From positions 1 through 64,000 of the forward strand of contig CP054179.1 of NCBI GenBank assembly GCA_015709615.1: DNA of 64,000 nt, given 5' to 3'. This document shows positions 56,590-64,000 of this stretch, piece after piece (the stretch's first letter is position 1; every line of letters begins with the position of its first letter). This DNA comes from Gammaproteobacteria bacterium (GTDB lineage Bacteria > Pseudomonadota > Gammaproteobacteria > Burkholderiales > Nitrosomonadaceae). Below the pieces are notes generated by a model. The model saw only the letters and a list, made by a program, of their open reading frames with translations. It was not told the origin of the DNA and ran no database searches. A program made the position numbers and the translations under genes.

Positions 56590-57147
56590 ATGATAAGGCA
56601 AGTTATAAAGCTATGGGCTTCGGTAGCCATACTATCCGCGGCACTTTATTCCGGTCTAGCCGCTGCTCATGGAAGAGTAAATTTGGAAGCGGATATTTGT
56701 ATGCGCAATGTGTCCGGCAGCATGGTTCATCTGAGTACTTATCAACCGCAATATGACCCGGAAGCTGAGTACTGTACCGAGATTCCCAAGGAAGGCGAAA
56801 CGCTGTGGGTTCTGGATCTGGTCGATCAAGCGCTGCGTGACATGCCGATCGTCGTTAAAATCGTAAGAGGCACCGGGCAAGCGTTGAGCGATACCGTAGC
56901 AACCCTGCATTCTACCAATCATGCGAGTGGCACCATTAAAGGTGAATTTAATCTGGATCCGGGGCAATACACGTTATTTGTCACGGGCGAAGGTGTACCG
57001 CCGTTGCATTATGAGTATCCGTTGCGGATACAAGTGACAAACTATCAGGAACTGTTCATGAAAGCGGTGCCCTACATCATTACATTCTTGTTGCTTGCAC
57101 TGTTTACCGACCGGTTGTTGAAGCGGCGTCAACAAAATATTGAATGA
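56590..57147 (+). CDS. AmoD/AmoE-like membrane-anchored periplasmic protein
   Basis: A 185-residue protein. A signal peptide ending LAAA yields mature HGRVNLEADICMRNVSGSMV, with an N-terminal histidine. The exported part contains two cysteines and several M/H residues (SMVHLSTYQPQYDPEAEYC), possible copper ligands. The C-terminus has a membrane helix (YIITFLLLALFTDRLL) and a basic tail. This layout matches the Orf4/Orf5 (AmoE/AmoD) proteins downstream of amoCAB, thought to assist copper loading. AAAGGAG precedes the ATG. It is probably co-transcribed with amoC. Confidence 0.82.
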   Translation: MIRQVIKLWASVAILSAALYSGLAAAHGRVNLEADICMRNVSGSMVHLSTYQPQYDPEAEYCTEIPKEGETLWVLDLVDQALRDMPIVVKIVRGTGQALSDTVATLHSTNHASGTIKGEFNLDPGQYTLFVTGEGVPPLHYEYPLRIQVTNYQELFMKAVPYIITFLLLALFTDRLLKRRQQNIE

Positions 57148-57285
57148 ATGATTGTGCTTTCTTCTGTTGATTATTACTTCACTTCTCTATAAAAACGAGT
57201 ACAAAAATAGATCGCACCCATTACGCAGCACCGGGGAGTTCGCTTTAGTAGCCGAGTAGCAACCGTAGCACCATGTGGGAGAAAG

Positions 57286-57322
57286 TCAGTGGCTTGTCAG
57301 GAGGTTGATGACAAGCCACTGA
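57286..57322 (-). terminator. Stem-loop after the glycine-zipper gene
   Basis: TCAGTGGCTTGTCA (57286-57299) and TGACAAGCCACTGA (57309-57322) are perfect 14-base complements. On the minus strand a modest T-rich tract (CTTTCTCCC) follows, so it most likely ends the two-gene unit at 57329-58319. Confidence 0.6.
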
Positions 57323-57328
57323 TGCAAA

Positions 57329-57886
57329 CTAACGTGGAGGCGGTGGTGGCGGATTGCCTGCCGGGGGCGGTGGCGGAATAAAATTGTCCGGTTGGGTGAT
57401 TGGTCTCTTGTTCGCAGTATTGCCGTTTGACGGATTATTGATAATCCGGCCATCGACCGGAACGCGATGACCCAAAGCGTACATGCATTGAACATAACTA
57501 TTGTCATAGCGCTGCTGGCTGGAGTAGCCGGAAGCTGTCGCATTATTTGATCCGAACAAGCTGCCGGCCAACAACCCGATTCCAGCTCCGACCGCAGCAC
57601 CTTGACCCCCTCCCAACGCTGCACCGGCCGCTGCGCCAAGCCCAGTACCAATGACGGCGCTTTCCATGCCGCTTATTCTTGATGCCTGACGGGGCGTTCT
57701 GCCGTCGGCTTGTTCGAATGCATATTGCTTGCAGGTAAATTCATCCGCGCGAAACTGATCGAAGTTTTTTCCCGAACCCGGCAAGGCCATTACGCTGGGG
57801 CCGGCTGGCAGATGCACGCAAGCGGTCAGCCCACCGGCAACGATGACGATGGTTAGATTTCTTATTAAACGCATGTTTGTTCTCAT
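57329..57886 (-). CDS. Glycine-zipper lipoprotein with proline-rich tail
   Basis: A 185-residue exported protein. A hydrophobic start with lipobox LTAC gives a lipidated cysteine. The middle is a glycine-zipper membrane segment (GTGLGAAAGAALGGGQGAAV). The C-terminus is proline-rich (PPPPPAGNPPPPPPR). SSQQRYDNSYVQCMYALGH resembles the YMT/SlyB-like surface proteins of this type. The ATG at 57886 comes 4 bases after the stop of the upstream gene. It is probably an outer-membrane lipoprotein; function unknown. Confidence 0.75.
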   Translation of the reverse strand: MRTNMRLIRNLTIVIVAGGLTACVHLPAGPSVMALPGSGKNFDQFRADEFTCKQYAFEQADGRTPRQASRISGMESAVIGTGLGAAAGAALGGGQGAAVGAGIGLLAGSLFGSNNATASGYSSQQRYDNSYVQCMYALGHRVPVDGRIINNPSNGNTANKRPITQPDNFIPPPPPAGNPPPPPPR

Positions 57887-57890
57887 GATA

Positions 57891-58319
57891 TTAAGGAGTC
57901 GGAGGTTGCGGTGCAACCTGTATCCACCCTTCCGGACAGTTCTTGACCGCAGGGTAATAACCTGCTGGGGCGCGGCAGTAGTGCCAGTAATTGGTTTGTG
58001 ATTGAGCGGTGACGGACTGCTCGCGCTGAATATAAACCGGTGGTGTAACCGGTGCAATCACAGCTGGCGGATAGCGGTAGCGAGGCGGAGCGAAGAATGG
58101 CCCGGGGTACGCAGAGTAACCGTATGGATAAAAACTTGAACCGTAAAAACCGGGAGCAAATCCGCCCATAGTGATACCGAAATTGAAGTGACTGTGGCGG
58201 TGGCCATGATGTCCGTGTCCATGATGGCTATGTCCGTGCCCACCGCGGGCAAAAGCCACATCCTGTGCTGTCAATGCCAGTAAACCGGCAATCCAGTACA
58301 GTCGATTCAATTTTTTCAT
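57891..58319 (-). CDS. Histidine-rich exported protein
   Basis: A 142-residue secreted protein. The signal peptide ends near VAFA, then RGGHGHSHHGHGHHGHRHSH is a strongly metal-binding-looking stretch. A tyrosine/proline-rich middle and a C-terminal YWHYCRAPAGYYPAVKNC motif follow; the latter occurs in many small proteobacterial exported proteins. It is coupled to the glycine-zipper gene. Copper or nickel binding is an inference from composition and from the neighbouring copper genes. Confidence 0.72.
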   Translation of the reverse strand: MKKLNRLYWIAGLLALTAQDVAFARGGHGHSHHGHGHHGHRHSHFNFGITMGGFAPGFYGSSFYPYGYSAYPGPFFAPPRYRYPPAVIAPVTPPVYIQREQSVTAQSQTNYWHYCRAPAGYYPAVKNCPEGWIQVAPQPPTP

Positions 58320-58583
58320 ACCATCACCTCATACATACTTTTCCGTCATAGTAGGCAGTGTGAGCTGAATACATCCTGAATACGGACAGCTTTGCTGGTT
58401 GAACAAACTGCTGATAACCTGCTGGGATGCAATGCTAGGCTATGCTGTTTTTGTACAGTAAAATACGCTGCAAAAGCGCTCCTGAGTCCTGAAATTTCAG
58501 AGTTATCCGTTGAGCCGGACAGCCGGTTGCAACCAATGGCGCCGGTGTTGTCAAAGTAACCATTACATTCCTATCGTAAAACC

Positions 58584-60605
58584 ATGATTGAAATCATTGC
58601 AGCAATCGCCCGGTGGTCGCAATTGACCGCCAATTTGATTCTATTTGGAAGCTGTGTTTTTCTCGCCGTGATCTGGCAGCAAAAAAGTATTTTGGAAACG
58701 CCTTGGATGATGCGGCTGGAGAAGATGTTTCCCTGGCTTGCGGGCATCATCATCGCCGGACTCACCGGCATCCTGGCGACCACCACCGGCGGCGCCACCG
58801 GCGATGCCGCCAACGCCTGGAATCCAGTTGTTTGGATGGAGATCGTGCAGCAAACGCAAATCGGCCATATCTGGGCGGCGCGAATGTTATTCGCGGTGTT
58901 GTTGTTTTGTGTGGTGGCGAAGCTGCAATCTTCCAGCCGCACGCGCAGTCACTATGTACTATGGGCAGTATTGGCGGCTTTGCCGTTGATCGCGGGCACG
59001 TTGATGAGCCACTCCAGCGCCGATGAAATGTCGTTCACCGCCATCGCGCCGTACGCGATTCACATCCTGCTGGCGGGAATCTGGTTTGGCGCGTTACCGG
59101 CCTTTTTGCTGATTTTGTTGAATCTGCGCAAGGAAATGGGCTTTACCGCGATGCAAACAGCCGTCGATTACCTGAAAAAATTCTCCGCAATCGCGCTGCC
59201 GGTCATGGTTTTGCTCATGCTCACCGGTGTGATGGTGACGGACCGCTTGGTGGATGAAAAATACTATGCCTTGGTCGCCAGTGCTTACGGTTGGCTGTTG
59301 AATATCAAACTCACCATTCTGGCGGTCATTCTGGTGATCGCCTACCAAGCGCGCAATCGCTGGTTGCCGCTGCTGGAACGAGGTGAAAACAATCAAAGGG
59401 CTGAAGGCAGTGAGCATCTAAGGCAATGGGTGCGCATCGAATTCGTGCTGGCGCTGCTGCTGGTGTTGTTTGCCACTATTCTGGCCAATACGCTGCCGGC
59501 CAAACACGCCATGGTCGAGAACTGGCCGTATCCGTTCCGTTTTTCGATCGATGCGACCTGGGATCAGCCAGATGTGCAGGACAAAGTGTGGTCGGGCATT
59601 GTGCTGTTTGTAATTGCGCTTGGCACGATTTGGCTTGGCATCCGGTTGCACTGGAGCCGCGTGGTGAAGATTCTGGTGCCCGGCGTGCTGGGAATCAGCT
59701 CGATGGCGCTGGCGCTGCCGCCGCTGGCCGTCGAAGCGTTTCCGGAGACGTATAAAAAACCGACGGTACCGATCGATGCGATTTCCATCGTCGCCGGTGC
59801 GCATCTGTATGCGGAAAATTGTGTCAACTGCCACGGCCCGCAAGGCAAAGGAACCAAACCTTCTCCCGATCCCGACGTGCGCGATCCGACTGACCTGCTC
59901 ACCCAGGAACATACGGCGAAATACACAGTGGGTAACGTTTTTCACCAGTTATCATCCGGCATCCCGGGCACCGAAATGCCGGGGTATGCGGACAAGCTGT
60001 CGGAAGAGGAACGCTGGGATTTGATCAATTTTCTGCACGCGATGTCCCGCGGTTTCGATGCACGCTTGCTCGGCAGCATGATCGTACCGGAAACCCCCGC
60101 GATTGCATCGCCCGTTTTCAACTATACCGCGAGCGACGGTTCCAGCGGTAACCTGAAGGATTTCCGCCTGCAAAAAAACGTGCTGATGGTATTGTTCGCC
60201 TGGCCGCAAGCGAAAGACCGCTTCTTCCAGCTCGCCGCGTCGTATGACCGGATCCGCGATCTCAACACCGAAATACTGGCGGTGCCGATTCATCCGCTGA
60301 CCGATGAACAATTGCAGCAGATCACCGAAATCGCGCCGTTCCCGATCGTCACCGAAGGCTGGCAGGAAATCAAAGACACCTACTGGTGGTATCGGCGCGT
60401 CCGGGTCGTGCCAGATCTATCGGGCAAAGGCATGTTCCCGCAACACATGGAATTTCTCACCGACCGCTTCGGCTACCTGCGCGCCCGCTGGGTAGCGCAA
60501 TTCGAAGGATTCGGCTGGCAAAACGTCGGTGCGTTGACACTGCAAATAACACAACTAAACCAGGAAGGTGAAATCATGCCGCCGCCAGGGGAGCATGCGC
60601 ATTGA
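58584..60605 (+). CDS. CopD-like membrane protein fused to cytochrome c and a cysteine-free thioredoxin-like domain
   Basis: A 673-residue protein. Residues ~1-390 contain about nine hydrophobic helices of the CopD/YcnJ copper-resistance family (HILLAGIWFGALPAFLL, LKKFSAIALPVMVLLMLTGV). A single haem c motif CVNCH is at residues 413-417, with a likely axial methionine in GTEMPGYADKLSEEER. The C-terminal ~190 residues (DGSSGNLKDFRLQKNVLMVL onward) resemble a redoxin fold but have no cysteine. Such CopD-cytochrome fusions occur near amo genes in ammonia oxidisers. A role linking periplasmic electron flow to copper transport is inferred. Confidence 0.85.
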   Translation: MIEIIAAIARWSQLTANLILFGSCVFLAVIWQQKSILETPWMMRLEKMFPWLAGIIIAGLTGILATTTGGATGDAANAWNPVVWMEIVQQTQIGHIWAARMLFAVLLFCVVAKLQSSSRTRSHYVLWAVLAALPLIAGTLMSHSSADEMSFTAIAPYAIHILLAGIWFGALPAFLLILLNLRKEMGFTAMQTAVDYLKKFSAIALPVMVLLMLTGVMVTDRLVDEKYYALVASAYGWLLNIKLTILAVILVIAYQARNRWLPLLERGENNQRAEGSEHLRQWVRIEFVLALLLVLFATILANTLPAKHAMVENWPYPFRFSIDATWDQPDVQDKVWSGIVLFVIALGTIWLGIRLHWSRVVKILVPGVLGISSMALALPPLAVEAFPETYKKPTVPIDAISIVAGAHLYAENCVNCHGPQGKGTKPSPDPDVRDPTDLLTQEHTAKYTVGNVFHQLSSGIPGTEMPGYADKLSEEERWDLINFLHAMSRGFDARLLGSMIVPETPAIASPVFNYTASDGSSGNLKDFRLQKNVLMVLFAWPQAKDRFFQLAASYDRIRDLNTEILAVPIHPLTDEQLQQITEIAPFPIVTEGWQEIKDTYWWYRRVRVVPDLSGKGMFPQHMEFLTDRFGYLRARWVAQFEGFGWQNVGALTLQITQLNQEGEIMPPPGEHAH

Positions 60606-60636
60606 ACGTTAATTTTTATCTGTAAAGCTAAGATCA

Positions 60637-62469
60637 ATGGATGTTACTCAAGTCATCGAATGGTTGTATGAACATAAAGACGCCATCGCTTCCATCGGTC
60701 TTATAGTCAGTGGAATATGGGCTGTTTGGGTTTGGAAGAAAAAAGGCGGCAATTCATCGACAGGAATCCAGAATCAGAACCCGCCAAATTCGGGAAAGCA
60801 AATTAACGCACCCGTTACGGTAAATGGTCATGCGACGGTTAATCAGCAATTTGGCGAAACTCATCATCATGGATTAAGCTTTGACGATGCGATGAAACTG
60901 GCCGAGAAGCTGGCTGCCGAGAAGGGCGAAGAAGATGCCCAGTTCATCAAATCGTTACAGGAAACGATCCAAGCACTGACCTTGGTTAACACCAAAAAAT
61001 ACGATATTAAACAAGCATTCGAGCTGTTAGATCAAGGCGATACCACTCAGGCGGAAACCATCTTTGCCGGTGTGGCTGCGGAAGCGAGACAAGCAGGCAA
61101 AGAGGCAAGCATCAGTGAAGCCGAGGCATTGCGTCATTTAGGCTCGCTGGCTTTCTTGCACGACACGCAGAAAGCCTTTGCTGCCTACAAACGCAGCACT
61201 GAGCTCGATCCGGAGAATCTGGAAGGTTGGAATATGCTCGGTCTTCTCTATCAAAGAATCGGTGAGCTTGAGGATGCTGAGAATGCCTATAAGAGAGTTC
61301 AAAAACTATCCTTGCTGAAACTAAACCGCGAAGGTGAGGCTGTTGCCTACGGCAACCTGGGAACCATCTACCGGATCCGCGGAAAACTTGACCGCGCCAT
61401 CGAATACTATGAACAAGCATTGGTAATCCACAAGGAGCTGGAACATAAGGAAGGCATGGCGAACGACTACGGCGGTTTAGGTGTTGTCTACCGGATCCGT
61501 GGTGAACTCGACCGCGCCGTCGAGTATCATGAGAAAGCGCTGGCGATTGATGAGAAGCTGGGGCGTAAGGAAGGCATATCTAGCTCCTATACCAACCTAG
61601 GAATCATCTATCAAATCCGCGGCGATTTCGACCGAGCCACCAAGTATCATGAGAAAGCGTTGGCGATCGATGAGGAATTGGGGCACAAAGAAGGCATGGC
61701 CAATAATTACGGCAACCTGGGACTCATCTATCGGACTTGTGGAAAACTCAAGCACGCCATCGAGTACCATGAAAAAGCGCTGACGATCTTCAAAGAGCTG
61801 AGTGACAAAGAAGGCATGGCCAATAACTACGGAGGCTTGGGTAATGTTTACCAGCTCTATGGAGAGCTCAATCACGCTATCGAATTTTATGAAAAAGCGC
61901 TTGCGATCAACAAGGAGTTGGGAAATAAGCAAGGTATAGCTACTAACTACGGTAGCTTGGGGATCGTCTTCCAGGCTCTAGGTAATTTCGATCGTTCTAT
62001 CGAATACCATGAGCAAGCGCTCACGTTCAACGAGGAACTGGGGCATAAGGAAGGCGTGGCCAGCAACTACGGCAACCTGGGGATAATCTACCAAACCCAA
62101 AGAGATCTGGATCGCGCCGCCGTATACTTTGGGCTAGCGTTGGCGATCTTCAAAGAGATGGGAAACAAAGAAGGTATGGCCAATACTTACGGCAATTTGG
62201 GAAGTGTCTACCAGACCATAGGCGAGTTGGGTCGTGCCATCGAGTTTTATGAAAAAGCGCAGGTGATCGACAAAGAGCTGGGAAATATGCAAGGTATGGC
62301 CATAACTAGCTGCAACCTGGGGCTCATTTACCAAACCCAAGGCGAATTAGATCGTGCCGTCGACTATTGGAAGCAATCTCTGGTGCTATTTCAGCAACTG
62401 GATATTAAAGACAAAATAGCGCTGATACAGTCCTGGATCGATAAGGCTGGGCAAAAAGATTCCAGTTAA
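60637..62469 (+). CDS. Membrane-anchored tetratricopeptide repeat protein
   Basis: A 610-residue protein. One N-terminal helix (IASIGLIVSGIWAVWVW) is followed by a polar stretch with a short NGHATVNQQFGETHHHG segment. Two or three ordinary TPRs come next (residues ~125-225). Then come nine 40-residue repeats of kinesin-light-chain/TPR_12 type, each like KEGMANNYGNLGLIYR plus an AIEYHEKALTI-type helix. A protein-interaction scaffold is inferred; no enzymatic domain is visible. It starts 31 bases after the CopD fusion gene, so read-through is possible. Confidence 0.85.
   Translation: MDVTQVIEWLYEHKDAIASIGLIVSGIWAVWVWKKKGGNSSTGIQNQNPPNSGKQINAPVTVNGHATVNQQFGETHHHGLSFDDAMKLAEKLAAEKGEEDAQFIKSLQETIQALTLVNTKKYDIKQAFELLDQGDTTQAETIFAGVAAEARQAGKEASISEAEALRHLGSLAFLHDTQKAFAAYKRSTELDPENLEGWNMLGLLYQRIGELEDAENAYKRVQKLSLLKLNREGEAVAYGNLGTIYRIRGKLDRAIEYYEQALVIHKELEHKEGMANDYGGLGVVYRIRGELDRAVEYHEKALAIDEKLGRKEGISSSYTNLGIIYQIRGDFDRATKYHEKALAIDEELGHKEGMANNYGNLGLIYRTCGKLKHAIEYHEKALTIFKELSDKEGMANNYGGLGNVYQLYGELNHAIEFYEKALAINKELGNKQGIATNYGSLGIVFQALGNFDRSIEYHEQALTFNEELGHKEGVASNYGNLGIIYQTQRDLDRAAVYFGLALAIFKEMGNKEGMANTYGNLGSVYQTIGELGRAIEFYEKAQVIDKELGNMQGMAITSCNLGLIYQTQGELDRAVDYWKQSLVLFQQLDIKDKIALIQSWIDKAGQKDSS
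61327..62406 (+). repeat. Nine tandem 120-base coding repeats (TPR units)
   Basis: The DNA repeats with a strict 120-base period through the TPR gene. Adjacent units share blocks such as GGCATGGCCAA and TACGGCAACCTGGG. High DNA similarity between units indicates recent expansion and makes copy-number change by recombination likely. Confidence 0.8.
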
Positions 62470-62655
62470 TAAGATCCCGGGTTGATGTTTTTAATTCGAT
62501 CTCCAGACCGGTGTTTTTCAGTCGGTAATATCCATGCTAAGAGCAGTCATGGTTGATGATGTAGGATAACTTTCAATCAGCAAAATTTACCGCAACCGCT
62601 TGAATAAACCCTTGTCTGTCAGGTATAGTTCGCACTTTGCCAAATCAATCCAAGC

Positions 62656-62850
62656 AGAAGAGTGCGCTAGTCATTAGCGCCGCCGAAGGCGTAACCTCCC
62701 CGGAATCGCTCAGGCAGGGTCAAACCCCGTTTGTTCCTTGAGAACTGCTTGCGACAGGCGATCTGGAGAGTGCCGGAACTGGTTCCGGCCACCGAAGGGG
62801 CATGCGGATTCAATTCTGTCAATCTCTCAGGTAAAAAGGACAGAGGGGCA
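62656..62850 (+). ncRNA. Tandem glycine riboswitch upstream of gcvT
   Basis: Two similar aptamers follow each other. The first runs from about AGAAGAGTGCGCT through CCGCCGAAGGCG and CGCTCAGGCAGGGTCAAA. The second runs from GGAGAGTGCCGGAA through CCACCGAAGGGGCA and ATCTCTCAGGTAAAAAGGAC to AGAGGGG. These are the conserved glycine riboswitch elements. In proteobacteria they turn on the glycine cleavage genes when glycine is plentiful, consistent with gcvT 48 bases downstream. The gap 62470-62655 before it holds no other recognised feature. Confidence 0.93.
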
Positions 62851-62897
62851 CGAAGTCATTTACGTTTGAATGGCTCAATTTTTTTGGGAGAAAAACC

Positions 62898-63989
62898 GTG
62901 CTGAAAATGACACCCCTGAATCAAGCCCACCGCGACATGAACGCCAAAATGGTCGATTTCGGCGGCTGGGATATGCCGTTGCATTACGGCTCGCAATTGG
63001 ATGAACACCATAAAGTCCGCCAGGATGCCGGCATGTTCGACGTGTCGCACATGCTGCCGGTGGATGTCAAAGGCACCGATGTGCGCGGTTTTCTGCGCCG
63101 GCTGGTCGCCAATAATGTCGATAAGTTGACCGTTTCCGGCAAAGCGCTGTATTCCTGTATGCTGACCCCGCAGGGCGGCATCATCGACGATCTGATTATT
63201 TATTTCCTGTCGGAAGATTGGTTCCGTATCGTCGTCAACGCCGGTACCGCGGATAAAGATCTGGCCTGGATGCTGAAACAACGCGATGCGCTCGCGCCAA
63301 GTCTGGAGATTACGCCGCGCCGCGATCTGGCGATGGTTGCCGTGCAAGGCCCGAATGCGCGTACCAAAGTGTGGCAGGTGATCCCAAATTCGCAAGCGGC
63401 GACTGAAGAATTGAAACCGTTCCAATCCGCTATCGTCGGCGATTATTTCATCGCCCGCACGGGTTATACCGGCGAGGATGGCTTTGAAATCATGCTGCCC
63501 GCCGCGAATGCGACAGCATTCTGGAATGCGTTGTGTGACGTCAGGGTTGCACCGGCCGGGCTGGGCGCGCGCGATACGCTGCGTCTGGAAGCCGGAATGA
63601 ATTTGTACGGTCAGGACATGGATGAAACGCAAAATCCGTTGGAATCCGGCTTGGCTTGGACGGTCGATTTGAAATCCGAGCGCGATTTCATCGGCAAGCA
63701 AGCGTTATTGGATACGAAGGTCGCGCAGCAACTGGTTGGATTGGTACTGATCGATCGCGGCGTATTACGCAGTCATCAGGAAGTGATCGGTGAAAAAGAT
63801 GGCGTTGAGTATAAAGGCGAGATCACCAGTGGTGGTTTTTCGCCGACGATGAATCAGTCGATCGCATTGGCGCGTATTCCGGTACAGATCGCTGTGGGCG
63901 ATGAAGTCAGCGTCGTTGTGCGCGATAAGAAGCTGCGCGCTAAAGTGGTAAAATACCCGTTCGTGCGTAACGGTAAAGTTTTGGTATAA
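62898..63989 (+). CDS. gcvT: Aminomethyltransferase (glycine cleavage system T protein)
   Basis: A 363-residue folate-dependent enzyme that takes the aminomethyl group from lipoylated H protein and releases ammonia and methylene-tetrahydrofolate. [43 protein letters not shown] and [14 protein letters not shown] are family motifs. The start is GTG at 62898, with GGGAG 7 bases upstream; an ATG three codons later is possible. It is controlled by the riboswitch. The rest of the gcv operon would lie beyond the window. Confidence 0.96.
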   Translation: MLKMTPLNQAHRDMNAKMVDFGGWDMPLHYGSQLDEHHKVRQDAGMFDVSHMLPVDVKGTDVRGFLRRLVANNVDKLTVSGKALYSCMLTPQGGIIDDLIIYFLSEDWFRIVVNAGTADKDLAWMLKQRDALAPSLEITPRRDLAMVAVQGPNARTKVWQVIPNSQAATEELKPFQSAIVGDYFIARTGYTGEDGFEIMLPAANATAFWNALCDVRVAPAGLGARDTLRLEAGMNLYGQDMDETQNPLESGLAWTVDLKSERDFIGKQALLDTKVAQQLVGLVLIDRGVLRSHQEVIGEKDGVEYKGEITSGGFSPTMNQSIALARIPVQIAVGDEVSVVVRDKKLRAKVVKYPFVRNGKVLV

Positions 63990-64000
63990 ACAACAAAGTA

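Noticed and set aside
59418..59945. 175-codon minus-strand frame within the CopD fusion gene
   Set aside because: Shadow of the membrane and cytochrome coding region.
61327..62406. Regular repeats that might suggest a CRISPR array
   Set aside because: The 120-base period is in frame and encodes TPR helices; there are no spacers.

Overview
The window looks like a chromosomal segment of an ammonia-oxidising betaproteobacterium of the Nitrosomonas type. The evidence is a cytochrome P460 gene, a SmbP-like small metal-binding protein, a stand-alone ammonia monooxygenase subunit C gene followed by an AmoD-like gene, and a CopD-cytochrome c fusion. Housekeeping genes are of betaproteobacterial type. 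The ends are cut: a short-chain dehydrogenase runs off the left edge, and gcvT ends just before the right edge.

Layout. 1-4.1 kb: SDR fragment, cytochrome P460, gloB, a YafS-like methyltransferase, rnhA, dnaQ. 4.3-9.1 kb: cheZ/cheY, a MITE-like repeat, phoB with a Pho box, a transposase scrap, nadE. 9.1-13.7 kb: a flavin monooxygenase, a decayed IS481-type transposase, then a tight three-gene cassette (AAA ATPase with DUF3696-like C-terminus, PIN nuclease, RNA ligase). I consider this cassette the best candidate for an undescribed RNA-cleavage/repair or defence system. 13.7-17.2 kb: mnmA, a NUDIX gene, a hybrid histidine kinase. 17.4-19.8 kb: a mobile-element graveyard bounded by tRNA-Ser(UGA) and tRNA-Asn(GUU), holding a broken P4-type integrase, a deleted IS3-family element with both terminal repeats, an IS30-type fragment and a serine-recombinase tail. 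20.2-27.2 kb: smbP, hemH, hrcA, nadK, recN and a fused membrane/spermidine-synthase-like gene.

27.5-34.5 kb is an exported redox/copper region: two paralogous YcnI-like proteins and a third small protein, each predicted to begin with histidine after signal cleavage, then a TlpA-like thioredoxin, a DUF4266 lipoprotein, a long DUF3570-type outer-membrane protein and ApbE. A second MITE copy lies between the DUF3570 gene and apbE. 34.5-40.4 kb: a PEP-CTERM metalloprotease, a secreted class-3 lipase, a third MITE copy, and the AMMECR1/MEMO/radical-SAM/hydrolase operon. 40.4-46 kb: a UmuD-like gene with an operator-like palindrome in its promoter, a broken exonuclease, a giant WD40-GTPase-zinc ribbon-metallophosphoesterase protein (the second strong candidate for a new signalling/conflict protein) and a YiiX-like papain-fold gene.

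46-55.4 kb: a Lon-like protease, a cation-efflux transporter, a diguanylate cyclase, small exported or motility-type proteins, and a PAS kinase/LuxR regulator pair. 55.6-60.6 kb: singleton amoC, the AmoD-like gene, two small surface proteins and the CopD-cytochrome c fusion. 60.6-64 kb: a nine-repeat TPR protein, then a tandem glycine riboswitch controlling gcvT. No CRISPR array and no rRNA genes were seen.
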